This document shows positions 46,902 through 60,872 of a stretch of DNA of 64,000 nucleotides, in pieces. The notes beneath the pieces are model-generated. The model did not search any database. It had not been told where the DNA came from and saw only the letters and a list, made by a program, of their open reading frames with translations. The stretch is from Phytoseiulus persimilis (Eukaryota; Arthropoda; Arachnida; Mesostigmata; Phytoseiidae): the NCBI GenBank assembly GCA_037576195.1, contig CM075101.1:31992001-32056000 (forward strand), read 5' to 3'. How positions within the stretch are numbered: position 1 is the stretch's first letter; each line of letters begins with the position of its first letter. The position numbers and the translations under genes were made by a program.

Positions 46902-47136
46902 GTATCAACTTGGATCTTTTCGTAATCTTGCCTCCGAGGAGAAGCAGAGCTCACAGTGATGAGCAGCGGAGCAGAGGTATACGATAGTCCCGCAGAAAAG
47001 ACGAGTCATTTAGCGAAACTTCGCATAATCTAGGCTTTATTAGCTCCGGGCGCATCACTCTGAGTCGATTGCTCGCAACAATGTACATGGATGTCGTACA
47101 GTTTCCATTCAAAAGCTCTGGAAGCCGAATACTAGA

Positions 47137-47457
47137 TCACTTCTGCTTCTCCCTTATCTGAAACGCGCGCAGGACTACTGGCGACTTGAAATCGTGCTGG
47201 CAGTTGTTGTACCCAATACCTGGAAGAAACAGTTGCTCGAAACCGATCGATCTGTCGTCCGTCAATGTCCAGATCATCACATGAACGAGGTGCTTACCGA
47301 AACCAGTTCCAGTTCCGAAAATGATGGGCCACGATTTCCTCTTGAACAAGAGAAGCGATGCTACAATACCCAAGCCAAGTCCGGAGGCGGTTTTGATGCT
47401 CGTGTCCGTGATACAGCGGTCCCATTTTTCCGCAACGATATTTTCCGACCTAGACAT
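47137..47457 (-). CDS. MIC10: MICOS subunit MIC10
   Basis: Small inner-membrane protein that bends membranes at crista junctions. Exon 1, 47457-47298, and exon 2, 47219-47137, join in phase to 80 residues, the usual family size. MSRSENIVAEKWDRCITD matches the conserved start. The first helix carries the glycine motif GLGLGIVASLLLFKR. The second helix carries GTGTGFGIGYNNCQHDF, with the GxGxGxG series needed for oligomerisation and the family NCQHDF. The tail is basic. The frame is open upstream of the chosen ATG, but only the MSRSEN start gives the family length. Confidence 0.94.
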   Translation of the reverse strand: MSRSENIVAEKWDRCITDTSIKTASGLGLGIVASLLLFKRKSWPIIFGTGTGFGKHLVHVMIWTLTDDRSIGFEQLFLPGIGYNNCQHDFKSPVVLRAFQIREKQK

Positions 47458-48493
47458 GGTGCTCCTGCGTTGACGTTGCTGAAAAGTCGAGTCGTTGATA
47501 AGAAATCGGCATTTGTGGAGTCCGGGATCACAAAGTAGTTCCCAGGATGTCTGGGTTTCATATGCGTTCGAGTCCCGCAAGAGTTGTCTTCGCACACTGC
47601 ATGTGCACTGAATAACGGTATTGGACGGAAAGCTCGGAAAAGCAATGCAGGGCGACTTCTCCTTTCTCAGATTGATCTCAGAGTTTCATAGGAGGTTTCA
47701 GATGGTGATCGAGCGCACCCAACTCACAGCAGCTTTGGAACAGCACGCATGCGGAAATTCGATTCGATAGCTCGATATTAACTGCTCCAGTGGAGCTGGG
47801 CAGCGCGTCACCGACATACGAAAGAGAATACAAACGATTCATAGCGGTAAATCCGGCACTTCGGAAATCGTTGCGCGATGGAAAAGAAGCGTTAGCAGCG
47901 ATACTTCATGGCAGGTTCAAAGGATATCTCGAATGAACAGTTGTCGCGCTCAACCGGGCTGTCGACACTGGTTAACTGCTCAGGATAAAACTGCAGCTGA
48001 ATGACATGGTTTGGTTCAATCCTGGAGGAATCGACTCGACGATATCGTTACCAGTCTTACGGTCTGGCACGGATAGCGTACAGATGATGGTCGTCGGGAG
48101 CAACGCCATGAAGGAAACAATCCGCAAGCGACTATATCATTATCGCAGGCGCCATCGCGAGTTCACATTTGTGGAAACCATCAACTCACATCCGAAAGGG
48201 TGACCGGACTATTGCACGGAGAATGGTCATGCGGTCGAGCTCCTCCGTTATTCGTCGGAGGATTTATTTTCGCTCCAGCGGATTTTTCCTCGGAGGAGTT
48301 CTTCCTCGGCGGGAGAACGTATATTCTCCAAAGGAACAGTATAACCCATTCTCTTTTGGCTGCGCATGTTTTCCGAAGGAATGGGAGGAGAGAATCACTG
48401 AGCTGGGGTCAGCTTTCGAAAACGTGGGAGAGCCATGCTCATGATCTCTGCTGAGCGCGCAAACGAGCCCGACTCGGAGGGAGGCGGCCACAC
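47458..48493. other. Noncoding stretch after MIC10 start
   Basis: Presumed MIC10 leader at the left. Nothing else recognised. Confidence 0.35.
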
Positions 48494-48655
48494 GCACTCA
48501 AAAAGTACCCAATAAACGCATTACTTAAAGGGACTGTTAGAGCAGCTCTGCCGGACAGCGCCGAAAACCATCTGGGCGAAGCAATTTCGGCATAGAAGCT
48601 TGGCGATGAGCCGGACGAAGCGCAGACTCGAAAAGAAACCGATTCGGAGAGCTTG
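48494..48655 (+). repeat. Degenerate copy of the 49714-49947 sequence, inverted
   Basis: The stretch aligns with the reverse complement of about 49785-49947. Shared blocks are CTCAAAAAGT, AACGCATTA, TTAAAGGGAC and AAGCGCAGA. It reads INALLKGTVRAALPDSAE and then stops, against MNALFKGTVREALLDRAA in the other copy; the ATG has become ATA. It is therefore a broken copy, either of a gene or of an unknown repeat. Confidence 0.6.
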
Positions 48656-49713
48656 CCGAGGCTGGATACCCAACCTATTGGGAAATGAAATGGATATCAT
48701 CAATGCTCTGCTTCTTTTCTATGCGCATTCCCTGGCATTCACAGTGGAACATGCGTTCTGTAGGCGGTGTTCCAACGAGATCTTCCGAGCTGAGAAATAT
48801 AGCAATATGGCTCACAGAACATCGGACTCTGGCGAGAGTTCAGTGCGATCGCTTGGTCACATCGCGCGGAACGGAGGAGGCTGATGAATCAAGGAACCTA
48901 TAATATGAAGCCGTATGTGGAGCAGCCTACGAGGAACTTTCTGCGGCCCCGATGGAGACAACAGAGAGACTGCGCCAAGGCTGTCCTGCTACATCCCTTC
49001 TATTCCTGCTTCACATATTCTCATCATGAACTCGTCTACGGATCAGCGACGGTGCCTTCTAAGTGAATCAGAGAGGCGATTTTCGATGGCGAACAGGGCC
49101 GTCATGGTTGACCTGGGCTGGGATTCATTCAGAGAAAGGGCCCCAGAGCAAATGATATTTGAACATTATGAGATGACTTCGAGCCGGGATTGGAATCAAT
49201 ATCAGTGAGATGTGCAATCCTGGGGAATGGAGTTGACATGGAAACCCTAAGCCACTTGATCCGCCAATGAAGCGTTCGTCGAGGAAGAGTAGATATGGAA
49301 GCGACTTCGACTCGACTACGAACTATCCGCCGAGGGCATCTTGGATAACACACATATGAGGATTAATGAATATCACCAGCAACAGCTATACTTCCATTAG
49401 TTTGTACTCGAGAGATTCTCAGAGTAACTGGCCGCGCTCCTGCTGGAGGAGTCTAGTCATCGCTCAATGTCTCTCTCTGAGAGATTGGGCTTTGCTTCGT
49501 GTCTGCAGGCGACAGCAGTCGTAGATCGAGGAATGCAATAGAGTTTGACTGCAGCCGTGTCGATGGACCAGCCCGAATACGGTTCATTCCGAGCTTACTT
49601 GTAATCATCCGTCTTTCTCTTCGATCGTTTTCATCGAAGGCTCGAGAACAGCCCCGAAAAAAACTTCCTCTCGCGAGCTAAGGGTCGATTTTCCCATCAG
49701 TTGCTCAACTTAC
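48656..49713. other. Spacer between the two inverted copies
   Basis: No recognised gene or repeat in this roughly 1-kb stretch. Confidence 0.35.
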
Positions 49714-49929
49714 AGGTGAAGCCTCTTGGCTGGTCTGCAATACATCGCAATCCGTCGCGCGTTTCTCCGTTTTTTTGGCTCTGAAAGGGTTTCCATTTGC
49801 CTCTGCGCTTTCCCGCCACAGTGCCCAGACTCTCGGCTGAGATTCGTTCGCCAAGATGGCGGCCGGCTTGAGCTCTGCAGCTCTATCCAGCAGAGCCTCT
49901 CTCACGGTCCCTTTAAATAATGCGTTCAT
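49714..49929 (-). CDS. Possible first exon of an unknown gene (intact inverted copy)
   Basis: Starts MNALFKGTVREALLDRAAEL and continues KPAAILANESQPRVWALWRE to a consensus donor (CCT/gtaagt) at 49713-49708, giving 72 codons in phase 0. Read past the donor it stops after two codons. The sequence is helical and Ala/Arg/Glu-rich, without a signal peptide. Its sense-strand complement contains AAGATGGCGGC, a YY1-like site, so the similarity between the two copies could be regulatory rather than coding. No later exon was found. Confidence 0.35.
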
Positions 49930-49947
49930 TGTGCACTTTTTGAGCGC

Positions 49948-52900
49948 TTATGGCCTAGACGGTCTAGGCTAGACCCGACTCGGATACTAAACCGGGGAAG
50001 CCGTTAATTTCAGGCCCGATGTGCGAACGAATAATAACACATAGGTTCGACGCCGTAGAAAGGGCTGGGAGGGAAGAATCGCGTATATGATATCTGCAAG
50101 CGAGATCCGATGGTTGATGATGCTGGAGATCTCAATTCGATCGAGTCGGAGATCGTTAGATGCGATCACCTGTCTGATTTGCTACCCAGTGATATCTCAA
50201 TCGCCCCGTGGAGTCCATTCCAACGGCTCCGCCTTATGGAGAAGTTGACTCTGGTGCCATGTCGGTGGAGGGGCCGAAAGACCCAGATACATAAGAGCTA
50301 CGGGCTTCCCGGATTGCCTGTGCGCTCTCTTGATTTTATTTCATCCCAGCTCAGAAAGTTTCAGGAGTGACTGCGGCTGCTCTTCATATGAATCCTCCTC
50401 CAACGACGTAGATTGGGAAATTATAACTAATCCCCAATCTCAACAGCTCGGAAGACCAATTCATTGATTTCAGCGACTGGCAGTCTAGAAGTCAGAGTCA
50501 TCAAATCCCGCGGACAGAGAGTCGGCGGCGCTCATGATCTCCCATGTGGTTCTTCAGTCGGAACAGCGGCTCAGATGATCTGTTTGACAGGGTGGAGAGA
50601 TAATCATTCGGGACTCTGCTAATGCCGTCTTTGACTTATGCGCGGAGCCGAGGAACTCGAAAAGTACAGAGCTCGATCCCTAACCCGGGGCTCGGGAACA
50701 TTCCGGAGCCTCCAATCGCGGCCCAGGCTCTAGTCATACCCGACCGTAAGCATGTTTTCAACCAGCGTGGTACACTGAAAGCTCTTTCGGCGGCGTAGTT
50801 GGCACTGGTAAGACAGCGACGATCTGCAACAGCGGAAATTCTTCGAGCACTAGTTATTGAGCGCATCGATGGCTCTACTCGGTGTCTCGCGGGTCTGTGG
50901 AACGGGGGCGAACTCTCCGATCAACCCATTGGCATAAGGAAAAGGAAGAACGACTCGGAAATACTCTTCGATACTATTCGAAGACCAGTTTGCCCTTCAA
51001 GTCTGCTTGCCGGTCAGCCGGGCCAATCGAAGTTGATTTCAGCAGCGCACGAGGCTGAGGCTTCCAACAAAATCGTCTTGAAATCCGAGTCCGCAGTCTC
51101 CCTCGAAGCCTCTCTCAACTTCGCGAGATTTCCACCCCCCCGCACCTCGAGCTCATTGATAAGTTAGTTCAAGACAAGTAACCTGAACAGTAGGTCTACC
51201 TGGACCGAGGGTTCGTTGGGGCTCATAGTGAGACCGACAGGTCTCTTGTTTATTATTATAGGTAAACTCGGAATCCGGAGAAGTGTCTTTGCAGCTCAGG
51301 CTCTGCTTTTTCCATGGCATCCCACGGCTGTGATGGAGAAGTGCCTCGGGAATACGGGACCAAATCCGAAGGGTGCAACTGTTGCCGGTCTCTCGTTGTT
51401 CCGGAGCACCTAAGTTCCTTCGACTCCCGAAAGTTGATGGACTCTGTTTCGAAGTAGAACTGCAGATTTCCTGTTCTCTCCCAAATCTCTGGGCGACGGC
51501 GTGTCTCCTGGGAAGGCAGGAGCTGTCGAGTCCACATACGAGTGAATGTGGATAGGGGATAATCCTTGAGAGTGCTCATTAGTCATCCGTAGTCTGAGTA
51601 TTCGAACTTCAGTTTCTCCCGCGACACCCGTCGATATTGAATGATTCCGCGACTTTCCCTCATATTAAGGTGTTGGGCTCAAGGATGCGTTGGGCCGTCG
51701 AATAAAACGATCGCTAGGAATTTCTACACAAAGGATGGGGAAGAGTACATTGGAGCAAAATCGCCGTGGGACCGTTTGGAGGCGTGTTGATCACCGATTT
51801 GGAGGGTCTCGGGTCTAAAGAATTGATTCGGGGTTGTTCGTCCCTTCTCTCGTTCTCCCCTCACTCTGATGATTGTTTCAGTTGGAAGTCATACAAATCC
51901 TCACATGGCGCATCACCTCAGTCCCGCGTGCAGCTTTATTCTCTTCTGTATGACTTCTGAACTGCAAGCTTGCTCATTACGTTCCGTGTGAACCGTCCAC
52001 CCGGGGAGCGAACACAGGTCGTCGAGCTCGTTGGGAATTCATGAGCGAAGACAGTCACCACCGTGAGCGCTTTCCCAACGCCTGGAATCACATTGCATGC
52101 TCGCGTTCTTAATCGAAGGAGCCTCGAGCTCATGACTAACAGAACCCGGATGCTGCGAGCTCGCAAGAAGTTCTCACAGCTCCCTACGAATAATTCATGG
52201 AATACACCGAATGGATTCCGGAACAGTTAGAACAATTGAACCGTATCGACAGCCGCGGGAATACGAAGTCTAATCAGAGCACAACTATTGTTGAAACTGC
52301 CCGAATCTACAAAGACGTTCTCCTTCCACTTCCCCCCTCCCGCACCCTTCTTGTCGGAGAATGATTGGAAAACGGACCACAGTGGCCGCCTGCGTTCTCA
52401 TGTGAAGCTCCTCTCCAGTAGAGATCATCACCATCAGCATCGCATTCCGACTTGTCTGCTATCGACCATCACGCAACCTCGCGTCTGAATCCGCAAATAG
52501 TCTTTTTCTGCGTTTAGTTCATACCGCTCCTGTGAAACCTCGGGTGGATGAACCGTTCCTCTATTCCACGGGAAGCTTTCCAAAGAACGCCGTCACTCCT
52601 TTCGCCTGTTCCGACCCAAAAGTCGCAAGTCAAGGTAAGGAGGAACGCCGCGGCAGCCACCGAACAGACTCGAGCGGAGTGTAGCGTCGTCTGTTAAAGG
52701 ACGAAGAACAACAAACGCCCGAAGGGTGCCGCTGCAACTCCGTGATTTGTTCCCTCTCAAAAACGAAAGGTCTCCTGTTTTCATCGTTTTTTGTCGGAAT
52801 TCGGCAGCGTTCGACCGCTAGATCCTGGGCCATCGATTTCGAAATCGCTCCAAGGTATCTTGTGAGACGGAACGGAGGATCGTGTTTGGGTCAGCGGCAG

Positions 52901-53770
52901 CAGCATCAAATATCATCACAGATACTTGAGTCTCTCATCTTTGTTGCTGCCACTGTTTCGTTACTATCGCCACGGATCAACTGACGACGACGTCGCCGTC
53001 ATCGTCCTTCGCTTAGCCGAAAGAATCAATCGCTGCGAATGAGTGTGGTGAGTTGACATGTCTGACGTATTTCAATGAACCCGAAGTCTTCAATCAAGCT
53101 CCGCTTTGGACGTTGCCCGGGGTGAAAAATCAAATAAGGCTGCATGCGCATTATCATCCAAATCTGAGTCAGATATCCGAACGCAATCTATCGGAGGCGC
53201 CCTATCAATCTTTGATGCGTGATGAAACGACGATTTTTTTGGTCAATCTTCCATGCTCCACGAAACCGCCTATGGACATTGGGCTGTCGGTAGAGTCAAA
53301 GTCCGATGCTGGTGATCGTTGGATTGTTTCCGTAATCGCACATCGTAGCTTCACATCGACTATTTCGTATCTCGCGTTGTGCCCGCATTAGTGAGCGTTG
53401 GCTACTCCGATATTCAACGGCTCGAGCTCTGAATTTTCTACTCGGACTCGGACATTAGGCTCCATCTTTCAACTACCCGAAAAGCTTCCTGTTCGTGCTC
53501 TGGAGTTACGACCGCTGTCCCAAACATTTCACACGCTGAGCGTCAACGCGCAACCACAGCTGATTGCTTCCATCGATTTCTGCCGAATCGCGAGCTGTGC
53601 ATACATAATGCTCACCTCTGCCTATCATTTGGTCGGGCGCGTCGATGGGTGTCGTTTCGCCGTTCCCTTAACATCCGTTCTCCATAAGTTGAGATTCGGT
53701 GCCGAGGAATAGCTCTGCTTCGTTTTCAGGACTGATCATTCGGTTGATCGGACGGTGATCCTCGACCAGG
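49948..53770. other. Long region without recognised genes before RBBP6
   Basis: About 3.8 kb with no supported exon on either strand. A short frame near 51700-51785 (KTIARNFYTKDGEEYIGAK) is coding-like but isolated. Untranslated RBBP6 exons may lie in the right-hand part. Confidence 0.4.
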
Positions 53771-56700
53771 ATGTCTGTGCACTATAAATTCAAGTCCTCG
53801 AAGGACTTCGATACGGTGACGTTCGACGGATTGCACATCTCGGTCGGAGAGCTGAAGAAGAACATCATCCAGCAGAAGAAAATCGGTAAAGGAGCTGACT
53901 ACGAACTCCAAATAACCAACGCTCAAACAAAAGAAGTGTACACTAGTGACGATATCCCCGTACCGAAGAACACATCGGTTCTTGTGTCCAGAATTCCTAT
54001 CGTTGGCGCAAACAAGAAAAATTGGTGAGTCGAAGGTCCTGAACATCGTCTCTGCTCTCAATTCCGGAACTGGACTTAGATTCGGTTTCATACTCAGCGT
54101 GAGAACTTTCGTCGCTGGCATCTTCCATTCGAGTGACGCCATCGAAATGAATCTGTTCCATGCTCCACTTTTGCAGGCATCGCGAAACATCGGACGCCGA
54201 CGCACTCTTGGACGCCGAGGTTGCTGCTAGTAGCGTACGTATTCTGAAGGAAACTTGGAAATGGACGAACTTCGTTGATGAGAGTGGAAACGGTCTGGAT
54301 GTTGATGGAGAAGCACTTTATGTCCTTCTTTGTCTCGTTCGAAGCGTCACAGCACGTAGGATAATTTGTCACTTATTGCTAATGCCTCTGAGGCCGCCTA
54401 TTACTTGGAGCTCGTCTGGGTGAAGCTCAGGTCGTTTCGTTTATGAGCTCTGTGAATATCTCTCGGATTAGGAGGACTCGATAGATTTGACAACAGCGGC
54501 GGCGTGGACATGTTCTTCCCGCTAGAAAAGAGTTCGCGCGCGCGGGGGCGGGATTTCGGTGATCGACCGCACGGCAAACATCAGGTTTGGTTAGATCCGG
54601 TGGCCAACTTACGTAGCTTGCTCTGACCAAGGCCAAGGCGAGCAGCCGCCTGCTGACACAGGAACTTCCTGTTCTGGAAAGCAGCAAAGCCGGGAAACAC
54701 TTTCCCGCTCATGGAATCGAGACCGATTGTAGTCAGACGAGTTGACAGATTAAATCGACCGAATCTGCCGTGAACGAATTCGCAGTTTTGAGAGCTTGCT
54801 TCAAGACTGTTTTTGTACCCGCTTGTTCGCTCGCATTGATTCCATTGAGCTGGATATACGGAATGATCAAAGGAAAAATTAAGAACCATTCTTTGATCTA
54901 CTGATCTGCCGAGGAATCGAAAATCCCGAAATCAGCGGAGGAAAGAACGTTGCAACACTCCGGCATACGAATTTGTCCAGCTTCGGTCTGCTCGAAACTC
55001 GGATGAGAATAGAGGACGAGCGAACGAACCAACGAACGATAATTCGATGATAGCTTCTTCCTTTTTAAATTGAAAACAATAAACTGGAGGCAACTATTCC
55101 TGACGAGTTTTGTGTCGCCGCGATCAGACAGTGTGTGTTTTAGATCGGTGTCCATCAGCTCACCGATCCTCTGAGGCCCACCGAACCGAAATGTATTTCC
55201 ATAACCATTTTTAAATCGCAATGAATTGATTCTAGGCTAAAGCTGTCGAGGAGCGTGGGTGACGTCGTACAACGACCACCGCCATTTAACCATGTTCTCT
55301 TCCAGGGACTGACTCCCGGGTGTTTCGTTAGCCGAATTCTTATTTTCAAAGTATCTTGCTCATTTCGATTGTCTCTGTGTTTCACGTCTCCCATTGTTGC
55401 GGTTATATTTTTCTAACAGTCTTCGCACTGAAGGGACTGGAGTCTGTTTCATGCTTTCGGGGGCTGCGGGGGTACTACATATTTCATTGTTTCATACATT
55501 GTAGGCCGATTGTCATGGCGCAGCGGACAATCTCAAGGTTTGTTTGATTTCGTTCACCATCCTTCGACTTTGTTTCATTCTGCTTCGTTCCATTCTCCTT
55601 TTTCGGACTCGGTTGACTTTGCGAGATCTCCTGGTAGTTTGCCGCGCGTAGATGCGGCTGTTCAGCCTGAAAAACTGTAACGATTCTTCTATGTGCGTCT
55701 CCGTTATTAGGTGGCGGATATAACTGCATCGTCTGCATCGGAGGATGACAAGATCAAGGCTATGATGTCCCAGTCGTCAACTGAGTTCGATTCGTGCAAG
55801 TTTGTCAAGAAGCCTTACATTGGTCCCCCGCCTGCCTCATACGTATGTTTCAAATGCCTCAAGCCCGGCCACTGGATCCACAAGTGTCCGCATCCGGTGA
55901 GCAAATCCTCTGCTACGCTCATAGCTAGTCGCCTGATAATCTTCTCCCCGCGTAGCGAGAGGAAATACTTCACTGCCTAGACTTCGAATGCTGCCTTTCC
56001 TCAGCCTTCCGACAAGTCCACCATGCGCATTGAGGTGAAGCGCAGTACGGGGATCCCGAGGAGCTTCATGAAAACTGTGGATGATCCCACTCATAAGGGC
56101 GTGATGTTCTCGACTAATGGAGAGCTGGTCATTCCGGTCCTCGATGCGTGAGTAGTCTTCTGTTCAACGCTTGAATAGCCTTGCCGAATGGCGCGACGTC
56201 GAGTTGGCGCGCCAATCAATGTGGTTCCGATCTAATTGCAGTCAAGCTTACCAAGAGAAAAAGATAGAGAAGCCGCCGTTCGTGCCGGACCTGGACGCGA
56301 AACCGGTTGTGGAGGAGAAGACTCCCATTCCGGAGGATTTGCAGTGTATGATCTGCAAAGATCTGTTGACGGATGCGGTTCTGATACCTTGTTGCGGAAC
56401 TTGCTTTTGTGACGAATGCATTCGCTTCGCCCTGCTGGAGTCCGATCATCACGAGTGTCCTGTTTGCCAAGAGCCAGATCAAACCCCAGACAAGTTGATT
56501 CCCAACCGGTTCCTAAGAACTAAGGTGAGTCGGTTGAGGGGAAATGTGCAGAAGAAGAAAGAAGATCTTTTCGGTGCCAACGCTGCCGCGGCCGCTTCTG
56601 CGAGCGTTGAAGAGGCGAAGCAGTTCGTGAAAGAAGAGACATCTCAGTCTAGCGAAAACGATGCCGAACCTAAGGCCGTCATCAAGTCCGAACCGCTTCT

Positions 56701-59700
56701 CAAAGAGACAGCTGCCTCTTCTGTGCACAACGACGACTTGGCATCGTCACTCAGCCCTGACGATAAGTGAGTTCCTTCCTTGAAGTTTGGAATATCATAT
56801 CTATGCGTTTTCAGGCTGTTTTCTAACGTTCTTCCCTTTTGCAACAGGTCTCAGAAAGCGGCGTCACCTGAGCAAAATGACAAAGATAACTCTGACAAGT
56901 TCCGTGACAGAGAGAAAGTTGAAGTACTCTCTGGAGAAAGGGATTTTCGTGAGAGGGATGATAGATGGCCGCAACGTTGGAGACCAGGTGACGCCCGAGA
57001 TACCAGAGAACCTCGACCATTCGACAGAGACAGGAGGCGATTCGTGAGTATGGTTCCGAACGGAACTTGGGGAGCGGACGAATGCCTCCAGGAGAGCGCC
57101 ATCGATAACAGAAGGAGCTTACAGCGAATCAACATCTGAGCTTGTTTGCAGAACCCTGAATATCCTCCTCAAGATCGTTCCCCACCGAGATATCGTCGGC
57201 CGTACAGAGAATTCTCCCCTCCTCGACGAGGTATGCCAAGGCCCCCGGATCACCCTGGCGGAGACAACGGTCCTTATCAACCGTTGAACCCTCCACCGAT
57301 GCCTTTCCCTCAATTCGCGATGCCTCCCTCGGGCTACCCAGCTCAGCCACCCAGCCAACAACCTCCACCCCCAGGTATGTGGAGGCCTTCCTCATCGCGG
57401 GGTTCCGTGTGCCTTAGCCGAACCCCGAATAATCTTCGATGTTTCCGTGCTTCCAGGCCTGGGAGCCCCCATGATGCCCGCGTTCCCTGTTGGTTTCCCA
57501 CCTATGGGTATGATGCATGCTATGCCCATGCCGATCCCATCGAAGCAGGCTCAACGCGAAGCCCTTGAAGAATTCGAGAAGAAATTGAGTGAGATGCGAC
57601 ATGGCCGAAGAAGAAGATCTCCTTCTCCGATGCGTCGCAGGAGATATTCGAGGAGCAGAAGTCGATCGTTTTCGCCTCGAGGTGCGCCGCCAAGACGGAG
57701 AAGTCGATCGAACTCACGCGGTAGAATTCGAGGATCTCCTACACGACGACGGTCTAAGAGTCGCTCGCCGTACGGAAGGTACACGAGGACTCCTTCCAGA
57801 GAAAGGGAACGTGGAGAAAGGTTCCGTGGTGCGGCATCGCCCGAGTATACCCGACCACTCCAGCTGAATTCGCGAAGGTAAAACTGGGTTCAAATCTTAT
57901 GTTGGTAGAGACGCTTCAATCCTTTCTCCGGCCACCATCTTGCTAGCCTCGCTGGCGACGTTATGTCGCTCTCGTCGTCGTATCCGTCGTCGTTGTCGTT
58001 GTTGCCATGGACAAAAGGTCCCTTTGCATGGACTCGGACTCTCTCTTCCGCCCTCGCGTTCCGGTTTTCTACTCGGAATTCGTCCTGTACAATGATGATT
58101 CGATGGCAAATCCATTGTTAATATGTTTGCTGCCATCAGGAAAACGGTGTCTAACACATCGAAGAGGACGATTTGCAAGAGCGGATTGCGTTTCAAAGAT
58201 CTAAGTTTTGAGCCAAACACGTTCGGAAGTTATCTCCGGTTGTAAGTGTGTTTCTTGATTTGTGACCACTCTACGGCCGACACTCAAGCGACACCGCAGC
58301 TTCAGACCCCGGTTGCCTCATGCTCTTTCAAACCTCAGGCTTCGTTCAAGTTTGCTGAACGTGCAAATTCGCGTTGCAGGTTCTCCCCTGGCAGATCCCC
58401 TCCAAGGAGAAGATCCACTGAAAGAAACTTTGATTCCCCCTCGAAGAGGTTAGCACACACTCCGGCCTCGCTCGCACCTTGCAAACTTCCACACCTCGAG
58501 AGACCAAAGTCACTAAAGCGCAAATTGTTTCCTCCAGATATAGGGAGAGATCTCGCGATAGATCCGTTAGCCCTCGCGGAGTCAGACGCCGCTCGAAATC
58601 CATCGGACGCCAACGGCAAAAATCCGGAACGCCAGTCACGCTAGATGTGAAACGATCTTCGTCTTCTTCAAAAAGTTCGTTGATTTCTTCCATGTCGAAG
58701 AGAGCGTGTCCGTCTAGGATCTACGTCCGTCCAGTGATCAGTTCAGGAGCGTCAAATAACGTTGATCCTTTTGCAGGGAAATCATCCCCTATCGAAGCTT
58801 TGGCCGTCGATAAGAAGAAAAAGAAGCGCAAGAATAAAAGTGGCGAGGAGGACACCGATAAAGAACGAGAGGGCGGCAAGAAGAAGAAGAAGAAGGAGAA
58901 ACGCAAGAAGAGCAAGGATGTCCAGGAGGCAGACACCACCCAACCCGAGAAGGAAGACCGAGAAGGAAGTGTTCCTGTTGTGGCCAAGATCGAAGACTCA
59001 ATTGAAGAAGGAAAACTCCAAGACGAAACCGAAGAAAGTACGCTCCCCAACAGTCCGGACGAGGGCACGATGAGCGTCCGAGGGAAATCCACTGATCGGA
59101 GTCCGTTCATCGATCAAGATTCCGCATCGCATTCCAAGACCTCGCCAGGTCACCAGAAACCTCAGAAATCCTGTTCACCCGATCGACCTCCAGTCGAGAA
59201 ATCGAAGTGGGAACGCTCAAGCTCAAGTGAAAGAGAGTCTAGTCCCGTCGCGCCTCTGTCCGCACCGAAGAGCGAGCTCAAATCCCGCATCACTTCGGAA
59301 GTCATTCAGAAAGCCGAAACGGCCATCGCGTCAAAGCCGCCTCGAATCCAGCCGCCGCCATCAAGCAGTGGTGTGTCCAGTAAGATAATCTCATTGAAAC
59401 CGATCAGAAGTCGTCTCGGGGAGCAGCTCAAGGAGAAGGATGTTTTCAAGCATCACCAGCAATCCCATCAGCCGCAACATCATCAAGCACAAAATCAGCA
59501 AGACGCACATCATCAAGCGACTCCGCCGCAACCACATCATCATCAACCGAAGCCTCATCATGAGAAAGAGCAAGAATCGCGGAGCACACCCGAAACAGAC
59601 AACAATATACAAATAACAATCCACAACGATAAGCCCAAGCGGAAACCGATTCGGCCTCCGTCACCTTCTCCTACACGAGACAGTAAGAAAGCCGAACGCA

Positions 59701-60872
59701 AGAAAAAGGAAGAGAAAGAGAAAGACGACCGGCGACAACAGGAACGAGAAAAACAGCAACCATCAAGTGCAGATAGAGGGGGCAGTCGTTTGAGAAAAGA
59801 TCAAGGTGTACGAGACGATGGGAGGAGGCGGGAAGAGCCAGCTCGAAACGATCGGAAGAAATCCCCGGCCAGGGACAAAGACCGCGGCGCGATGCACTCT
59901 TCTTCGTCAAGAACCAGGAGTCGATCGCGCGAACGGGATCGACGCGACCGAAGCCGATCTTTCGAGCGTAGAGAGCGAGATCGGCTCAGAGAGCGTGAGG
60001 AGCAGCTGAGGAGGGAGCGAAGACGGCGAGAAGAACTCGAAAGGGAGCTTCAACGACAGAGGAAGTATGTACCGATTGTTCTACGGAAGATCCATTCATG
60101 AAGATTTTTTTCCTGATGCCGATCTAGATTTGTGAAAAGTTCCGCCTGGAAAGCTACAACGCGGCCTGGGTCCTCGAAACTCTAAAACCCTTTCTCCAAC
60201 GCAGACTCGCAGAAGAAATCGAACGAGAGCGACGGAGGAGGGAGCAGCTTGAACAAGAACTTGAACAGAGCCGTCGGGAAAAAGCAAGAGACTCTCGTGA
60301 ACCTCCAAGGCCCGTTGAGGATAGGGAAAAGAAGAGGAGGTATCGTAGTTCCTCGCCGAACAGTGAACGGGAACGATCATCCAAGCGGTCTCGAACTCCG
60401 AAAAGAGAGACAGAGGAGCGAAAACCGACGGCAGATCCAATGGGTTCGTATTATCCCAGAATCTATATCGGAATGAAGCATATATCGGGGTATATTGGGG
60501 TCGATTTCATCAAAAGCTTCATCCACTTCATCAGGTGACGCAGCGCCGGTGAAAAAACACGTCGAGGAGGAGATACAGAAAGCGTTGCCGGTCAAGGCGA
60601 GTTCGTCTCTCTCTGGTCACGATCTGGAACTCTCTTTCGAACCGGATTACGATCTCGATTTGGAGCCGGAGAGGAAATCGTCCCCCGTCGTCTCGGAGAA
60701 ACTGGAAGTCACTGCATCGAAGAGGAACGAGCGAGACGAAAGCTCAGACTCAAGTTCGTCTTCATCCGATGACGATTCGGACGGCGAAGACCGCAGCCGG
60801 CGGAAGAAACATCGCAAACACAAGAAGAACAAACACAAGAAAACGAAGAAGAGCAAGAAAGTCAAGAGTTGA
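53771..60872 (+). CDS. RBBP6: RBBP6 / SNAMA, RING ubiquitin ligase and 3'-end processing factor
   Basis: Nuclear protein that activates mRNA cleavage and polyadenylation and acts as a p53/Rb-linked E3. Twelve exons join to 1,392 residues: 53771-54024, 54177-54234, 55711-55896, 56005-56147, 56242-56766, 56848-57043, 57152-57374, 57457-57877, 58380-58448, 58538-60064, 60205-60443 and 60535-60872. The N-terminus is the ubiquitin-like DWNN domain (SVHYKFKSSKDFDTVTFDG). A linker with SEDDKIKAMMSQSS and a CCHC knuckle follow (CFKCLKPGHWIHKC). Then TGIPRSFMK and a RING (CMICKDLLTDAVLIPCCG, CDECIRFALLES, CPVC). Next come a Pro/Met-rich part, an RS/SR-rich stretch and a long Lys/Glu/Ser/His low-complexity tail ending KKTKKSKKVKS. 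Exon 2 (HRETSDADALLDAEVA) is small but keeps phase. Shorter than the human protein (about 1,790). Confidence 0.94.
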
